Positions 60,274 to 64,000 of a stretch of DNA of 64,000 bases are shown one piece after another. Source of the stretch: Collinsella sp. AF02-46-1 (lineage in GTDB: Bacteria > Actinomycetota > Coriobacteriia > Coriobacteriales > Coriobacteriaceae). The notes beneath the pieces were generated by a model that was not told the DNA's origin, did not search any database, and saw only the letters and a list, made by a program, of their open reading frames with translations. The stretch spans positions 31,624 through 95,623 of the forward strand of contig NZ_QSBV01000008.1 of NCBI RefSeq assembly GCF_003465825.1, written 5' to 3'. The position numbers and the translations under genes are program-made. Position 1 is the stretch's first letter, and every line of letters starts with the position of its first letter.

Positions 60274-61707
60274 ATGGCTGTTATTAATGTGCTGCCTTCG
60301 GATGGGAAGGTTATTGACGAGGGTCCAGTTGGTTGCTCTGCTGATGTTCGCTGTGATGACTTTCGTCATCTCGATGTTGGACTGCCGCCCGAGATTTTTC
60401 GTCTTAAGGATGCCGGGTATTTGACGCAGGCTGTTGCTGCCTGCGATCGCCTTTTGGAGCAGAACCCCGAGCCTTCGCTGGCTGCTTGTGTTCGTGCCGA
60501 GCGGTATCGCATGCTCGAGACGCCGCTTCATTTTTCGGTGTCGCGCGATCAGGCTATTACGATGATTCGCGAGGAGTGGCCTGAGTTTACCGAGGAGCAG
60601 TTTGACGATCTGATTGACCGTAAGCGTATTGACTGGCGCTTTATCGATGGCGAGCTGTTCGTTCTCGACAACTTCCTCGATTCGCTTCGCGTATATCCCA
60701 AAGAGGTCCCCGGCATGCGTCCCGATCCTACGGACGGAATTGCACTGCGCAACGAGATGCTCAAGGAGATGGAGTCGCAAAACGGATTGGCTCGCGTCAT
60801 TACGCTTAAAGCGTCTGTGTCTGTCCCCGGCGCTCTAGAGGGGGAGACCGTTCGCGCTTGGCTTCCCGTTGCCGCCACCTGCCGCCAGCAGTCTCGGGTC
60901 GACATTCTCGACATGACGCCGGAGGGTGCTGTTGCTCCCGCGAACGCTTCGGCGCGTACCGTCTCGTGGTCTTCTTCGAGTGAGCGCTCATTCTCGGCGA
61001 CCTATCGCTATCACATCGATGCTGCTTATTGTGATGTCTACGGTGGCACACTTCCGGTTCATCCGCGTATGGACGCGCCTCTGCCCGAGGATATTTCCGA
61101 GGACCGTCCGCACATTGCATTCACGCCGTATCTGCTGCAGCTGACGGCCGGTGTTGTTGACGGACTCGAGGATCCGCTCGATCGCGCCCGTGCTATCTAT
61201 GATTACCTGACGCAGCATATCGACTATCGCTATCAGCCGCCGTACTTGCTTTTGGGATCTATTGTCGATGACTGCGCGCATTCGCTCCGCGGCGATTGCG
61301 GCGTTATGGCGCTCACGTTTATCACCATGTGCCGTATCGCGGGCGTGCCTGCCCGTTGGCAGAGCGGCCTGTACGTTGCGCCCGATTCGGTGGGGTCGCA
61401 CGACTGGGCAGAGTTCTATACGCCGCAGACCGGTTGGCTCAACGCCGACGTGTCATTTGGATCTTCTGCTCGCAGGATGGGGGAGGAGTGGCGCCGCCGT
61501 CACTACTTTGGCAATCTCGACCCGTGGCGTATGGTGGCCAACAATCGATTCCAGGCAGAGTTTGAGCCCTCTTTCGACGGCATGCGCGAGGACCCTTACG
61601 ATAACCAGATGGGTGAGGCTTCGGTCGACGGTCGCGGATGCCGTCGGCGCGAGATGCTCCGCACGGTCGAACTCATCGAAATGCTCGAAGTTCCATTTTC
61701 GGACTAA
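60274..61707 (+). CDS. Transglutaminase-like domain protein
   Basis: A 477-residue soluble protein. The C-terminal half is a transglutaminase-like (papain-fold) domain with an apparently complete triad: C342 in RGDCGVMAL, H376 in GSHDWAEFY and D392 in NADVSFG. The N-terminal 160 residues are helical and not recognised. Bacterial members are often proteases or amidases and not cross-linkers. There is no signal peptide, so it acts in the cytoplasm. GGAG lies 9 bases before the ATG, with TACAAT about 40 bases upstream. Confidence 0.82.
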   Translation: MAVINVLPSDGKVIDEGPVGCSADVRCDDFRHLDVGLPPEIFRLKDAGYLTQAVAACDRLLEQNPEPSLAACVRAERYRMLETPLHFSVSRDQAITMIREEWPEFTEEQFDDLIDRKRIDWRFIDGELFVLDNFLDSLRVYPKEVPGMRPDPTDGIALRNEMLKEMESQNGLARVITLKASVSVPGALEGETVRAWLPVAATCRQQSRVDILDMTPEGAVAPANASARTVSWSSSSERSFSATYRYHIDAAYCDVYGGTLPVHPRMDAPLPEDISEDRPHIAFTPYLLQLTAGVVDGLEDPLDRARAIYDYLTQHIDYRYQPPYLLLGSIVDDCAHSLRGDCGVMALTFITMCRIAGVPARWQSGLYVAPDSVGSHDWAEFYTPQTGWLNADVSFGSSARRMGEEWRRRHYFGNLDPWRMVANNRFQAEFEPSFDGMREDPYDNQMGEASVDGRGCRRREMLRTVELIEMLEVPFSD

Positions 61708-61746
61708 TCGGTAGAAAGCTGTGATAAACTAACTCACGCATTGCGT

Positions 61747-61833
61747 GCCCGAGTGGCGGAATTGGCAGACGCAGTGGACTCAAAATCCACCGTTGGCAAC
61801 AACGTGCGAGTTCGAGTCTCGCCTCGGGCACCA
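61747..61833 (+). tRNA. tRNA-Leu (CAA)
   Basis: Acceptor arms GCCCGAG (61747-61753) and CTCGGGC (61823-61829) pair. The anticodon loop CTCAAAA gives anticodon CAA. A long variable arm, GGTTCGAG-type T arm (here AGTTCGAGTCTCG) and encoded CCA (61831-61833) complete the 87 bases, as in class II tRNAs. It reads the UUG leucine codon. Confidence 0.95.
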
Positions 61834-61852
61834 TACATGCAAGTGAGCGTTC

Positions 61853-61876
61853 AAGGGGGTTGCGGCCCCCTTTTTC
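61853..61876 (+). terminator. Terminator of tRNA-Leu
   Basis: AAGGGGG (61853-61859) pairs with CCCCCTT (61866-61872) and is followed by more T residues. Confidence 0.85.
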
Positions 61877-61879
61877 GTG

Positions 61880-61994
61880 CCGAACTCGCGTGAGCGCGCG
61901 AAGCGTTAAGCAAACAGGCCTGTGGCCTGTTTGTAGCGGAGCGTGGCGAGGGCGCCACGCGCCCGAAGCCCGGGGCTTCGCGAAGCGAAGGCCC
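61880..61994. repeat. Palindrome-rich insert between the two tRNA 3' copies
   Basis: The 115 bases contain CAAACAGGCC-TGT-GGCCTGTTTG and further nested inverted repeats (GGCGAGGGCGCC, CGAAGCCCGGGGCTTCG). There is no coding potential. Confidence 0.5.
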
Positions 61995-62062
61995 TTCGAG
62001 TCTCGCCTCGAGCACCATACATGCAAGCGAGTGTTCAAGGGGGTCAAGGTCCCTTTTTCGTG
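61995..62062 (+). repeat. Duplicate of the tRNA-Leu 3' end and terminator
   Basis: Bases 61995-62062 repeat 61811-61879 (T arm, acceptor 3' strand, CCA and downstream terminator) with only a few changes, 184 bases to the right. There is no 5' half, so it is not a second tRNA. It looks like the scar of a tandem tRNA duplication or of an integrated element at the tRNA 3' end. Confidence 0.85.
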
Positions 62063-62084
62063 TACGTAATGTGATAACGCGCTG

Positions 62085-62279
62085 TACGTGTTATTATTCG
62101 CAAGGCGTTGTTCCCACAATGCCCTAAAGAGGAACCTGAGGGTTCCCACCTTTTGGCGCCAATGAGCAGCTGACTGGTCATACAACTTAGATTCCCTTCC
62201 TCAAATCGAGGAAGTCTATGTGTACGACCTGGTTGCTGAGAAGCGCCGGGTTATTTTTTTATGAATGGAGGTAGGGAAA
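62085..62279 (+). promoter_or_regulatory. infC leader RNA
   Basis: About 195 bases upstream of infC can fold into several hairpins, for example CTTCCTC-AAAT-GAGGAAG (around 62197-62215), and end in the attenuator at 62227-62260. In many bacteria the infC-rpmI-rplT leader binds L20 to control transcription or translation. A TATTAT near 62089 is a possible -10 box. The role is inferred from position and structure. Confidence 0.55.
62227..62260 (+). terminator. Attenuator-like terminator in the infC leader
   Basis: ACCTGG (62227-62232) pairs with CCGGGT (62246-62251), followed by TATTTTTTT, only about 20 bases before the infC coding region. Confidence 0.65.
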
Positions 62280-62834
62280 ATAGCTAAGTCTGATGACACC
62301 CGCATCAACGACGAGATCACTGCATCTTCGTGTCGTTTGATTGGCGTCGATGGCTCTCAGCTCGGCCTGTTCGCCATCCGCGATGCCCAGCGCGTCGCCG
62401 ACGATCAGGGTCTCGACCTGGTCGAGATCGCTCCCAACGCGGAGCCGCCGGTCTGCAAGGTCATGGACTACGGTAAGTTCAAGTACCAGCAGGCCATGAA
62501 GGCCAAGGCTGCTCGTAAGAACCAGTCCAAGGTCGAGGTCAAGGAAATGAAGTTCCGACCCAAGATCGACGTTGGCGACTACGAGACCAAGAAGGGCCAC
62601 GTTCTGCGTTTCCTCAAGAAGGGCGCACGCGTTAAGATCACCATCATGTTCCGCGGCCGTGAGATGGCTCACCCGGAGCAGGGCCTTAACGTTCTCGAGC
62701 GTCTCGCCGAGGATCTCAAGCCTTACGCTACGGTCGAGTCCAAGCCTAAGATGGAAGGCCGTAACATGCTTATGCTGCTCGCCCCGATTAAGGGCGCCTT
62801 CGATGAGGATAAAGCGGCAAGCGATAGCAAGTAA
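62280..62834 (+). CDS. infC: Translation initiation factor IF-3, AUA start
   Basis: A 184-residue IF-3, from AKSDDTRINDEI at the N-terminus. IF-3 binds the 30S subunit, rejects non-initiator tRNA and checks the start codon. The start was set at ATA (62280) because GGAGGT (62267-62272) lies 7 bases before it. An upstream ATG at 62265 overlaps that ribosome site. Non-AUG starts in infC (AUU in Escherichia coli) let IF-3 repress its own synthesis. RpmI and RplT follow in one operon. Confidence 0.9.
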   Translation: MAKSDDTRINDEITASSCRLIGVDGSQLGLFAIRDAQRVADDQGLDLVEIAPNAEPPVCKVMDYGKFKYQQAMKAKAARKNQSKVEVKEMKFRPKIDVGDYETKKGHVLRFLKKGARVKITIMFRGREMAHPEQGLNVLERLAEDLKPYATVESKPKMEGRNMLMLLAPIKGAFDEDKAASDSK

Positions 62835-62866
62835 CTAGTGTTCTGTAACCGATTAAGGAGTATTTC

Positions 62867-63058
62867 ATGCCTAAGATGAAGTCCCACAGCGGCACCAAGA
62901 AGCGTTTCCGCAAGACTGGTACCGGCAAGCTTATGCGCGCCAAGGCTTTCAAGAGCCACATCCTGAGCAAGAAGTCCACCAAGCGTAAGCGTGGCTTCCG
63001 TCAGGAGACCGAGATCGCCGCTGCCGACCGCAAGGTCATCAAGTCGCGTCTCGCCTAA
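62867..63058 (+). CDS. rpmI: Ribosomal protein L35
   Basis: A 63-residue basic protein that fits L35 from its start ([20 protein letters not shown]) and length. It is a component of the large ribosomal subunit. AAGGAG precedes the ATG. It lies between infC and rplT, the usual order. Confidence 0.95.
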   Translation: MPKMKSHSGTKKRFRKTGTGKLMRAKAFKSHILSKKSTKRKRGFRQETEIAAADRKVIKSRLA

Positions 63059-63104
63059 GTTCGCGTTCCCGTTTTTCGTTTTACCGTCTAGGAGTTGATA
63101 GAAC

Positions 63105-63464
63105 ATGGCACGTATTAAGCGCGCTGTTGCCGCCAAGAAGAAGCGCCGTACCGTTATGCACCGTGCGAAGGGTTACTACGGTGCCGCTTCGCGTACTTAC
63201 AAGCATGCTAAAGAGCAGGTCCAGCACTCCCTGCAGTATCAGTATCGTGATCGCCGCAACAAGAAGCGCGAGATCCGTTCTCTCTGGATCACTCGTATCA
63301 ACGCTGCTGCTCGCCTGAACGATATTTCTTACTCTCAGTTCATGCACGGCCTGAAGGTTGCCGGCATCGAGCTCGACCGCAAGGTCCTGGCTCAGATGGC
63401 TTACGAGGACATCGAGTCCTTCAACGAGCTGGCTACCATCGCCAAGAAGGCTCTCGAGGCCTAA
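63105..63464 (+). CDS. rplT: Ribosomal protein L20
   Basis: A 119-residue basic protein of the L20 family (ARIKRAVAAKKKRR, KGYYGAASRTYKHA). It is an early assembly protein of the large subunit and, in other bacteria, represses the infC-rpmI-rplT operon through the leader. AGGAG precedes the ATG. A strong terminator follows. Confidence 0.95.
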   Translation: MARIKRAVAAKKKRRTVMHRAKGYYGAASRTYKHAKEQVQHSLQYQYRDRRNKKREIRSLWITRINAAARLNDISYSQFMHGLKVAGIELDRKVLAQMAYEDIESFNELATIAKKALEA

Positions 63465-63485
63465 TAGATTCTCTTGAATCGCTAG

Positions 63486-63522
63486 GGGAGTGTCGCGTTG
63501 TGCGCGGCGCTCCCTCTTTTTA
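63486..63522 (+). terminator. Terminator of the infC-rpmI-rplT operon
   Basis: GGGAGTGTCGCG (63486-63497) pairs with CGCGGCGCTCCC (63503-63514) with two wobble pairs, followed by TCTTTTTAT. Confidence 0.8.
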
Positions 63523-64000
63523 TCTGAAGCGCGGTTTACATTGCTAAAAGCGCGGGTAGATAGACACTTACAGGTGACCGATCTCTATATATTCCTGAAC
63601 CAAAGGGTCATCATCTGATACGTGCGGAAGATCCGCACCAGTCTTTCTATTAGCTATAGAAAGCGATATGTTGTGTAGGACTTGTGAAGAGTGGAATTGA
63701 CGTCCCACAGGGCTTCGCGGTCTGGCAATATATCTCCTTGCCGCGCGGCCCGGTCGGACCGGATGAGCCGCCAGGCGTGCACCTTGAGAACCGGATACTG
63801 CGAGGATGGACACATTCAGTGTCGCATCCGGGCAGACATCGAACCATTTGAAATGGTCTAACTTGGATTTGTTTTTCGCAAGGCCGCCGAGAGGCGGCCC
63901 CGAGAAATTCCTTTTCCTATACTAAAACCATATGAATCGAACGGAACCGATCAGCGATGGACTGAGAGGACCGGACGGGCTCGAAGCCCAGAATATTTTG
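63523..64000 (+). other. Probable 5' leader of an rRNA operon
   Basis: No credible gene is found in these 478 bases. CCTTGAGAACCGGATACTG at 63783-63801 resembles the boxA-containing TTTGAGAACTCAATAGTG element found in actinobacterial rRNA leaders and spacers. Local hairpins follow: GGATGGACAC with GTGTCGCATCC, ACCATTT with AAATGGT, and GGCCGCC with GGCGGCC. The end of the window (AATATTTTG) is compatible with the bases just before a 16S rRNA gene. TATACT at 63918-63923 is a possible -10 box without a good -35. The 16S gene itself is beyond the edge. Confidence 0.45.

Noticed and set aside
61995..62062. A second tRNA gene
   Set aside because: Only the T arm, acceptor 3' strand and CCA are present; the 5' half and anticodon arm are missing.
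63568..63847. Small minus-strand frames of 65 and 81 codons after rplT
   Set aside because: They overlap each other, contain Arg/Pro/Gly-rich shadow composition, lack ribosome sites and lie in a stretch with rRNA-leader features.
63932..64000. Plus-strand frame open to the right edge (MNRTEP...)
   Set aside because: There is no ribosome site, and the stretch is better explained as rRNA leader; 23 codons are too few to judge.

Overview
The window is a stretch of a GC-rich, gene-dense bacterial chromosome. Gene content points to an anaerobic gut actinobacterium of the class Coriobacteriia, most likely Collinsella or a close relative. The evidence is a rubrerythrin-type peroxidase, an electron-bifurcating lactate dehydrogenase/Etf set, a single-chain PurL of about 1,250 residues, a RecJ-RecQ fusion, and many short palindromic intergenic repeats. 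The genus is inferred from gene content and style, not from a search.

Layout. 0-7 kb: a rubrerythrin cut by the left edge, an alcohol/aldehyde dehydrogenase pair, a 27-residue membrane peptide inside an RNA whose two ends can pair, a HIRAN protein, a phosphoesterase and a DUF2130 coiled-coil protein. 7-16 kb: a DUF3516 helicase, TrmB, a methyltransferase, an HTH/DUF4097 pair, Elp3 and a spermidine-synthase-like protein. 16-22 kb: a three-gene module on the minus strand (TerB-N/TerB-C protein, BrxD-like ATPase, Lhr-like helicase), the best candidate here for an undescribed conflict or repair system. 22-26 kb: a DUF554 protein, then a five-gene cluster for secreted and membrane proteins. 26-30 kb: FAD lactate/glycolate dehydrogenase with EtfB and a ferredoxin-EtfA. 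30-36 kb: an HD protein, AzlC/AzlD, a KdgT-type permease, a diguanylate cyclase and an EamA transporter. 36-44 kb: PurL, a Na+/H+ antiporter-like protein, an SDR and homoserine dehydrogenase. 44-49 kb: the complete branched-chain amino acid ABC transporter livJHMGF, preceded by the remnant of a second livJ. 49-60 kb: CutC, a DUF4931 protein, a bile acid:sodium symporter-family protein, RecJ-RecQ, RelA/SpoT, an MBL hydrolase and class II aldolase. 60-64 kb: a transglutaminase-like protein, tRNA-Leu(CAA) with a duplicated 3' end, and infC-rpmI-rplT with a leader attenuator. The right edge looks like the leader of an rRNA operon.

How the genes fit together. Several units serve amino-acid and redox metabolism in a fermenter: Liv uptake, AzlCD export, homoserine dehydrogenase, lactate/Etf and Fe-ADH/ALDH. 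Others are core information-processing genes. The intergenic DNA is unusually rich in palindromes, including a strictly periodic array at 41.26-41.43 kb, near-perfect hairpins at 49.3-49.6 kb and 59.9-60.1 kb, a 123-bp element with 15-bp terminal inverted repeats at 9.65 kb, and hairpins with GGGACAG in the loop. No CRISPR array, prophage or intact insertion sequence was recognised.
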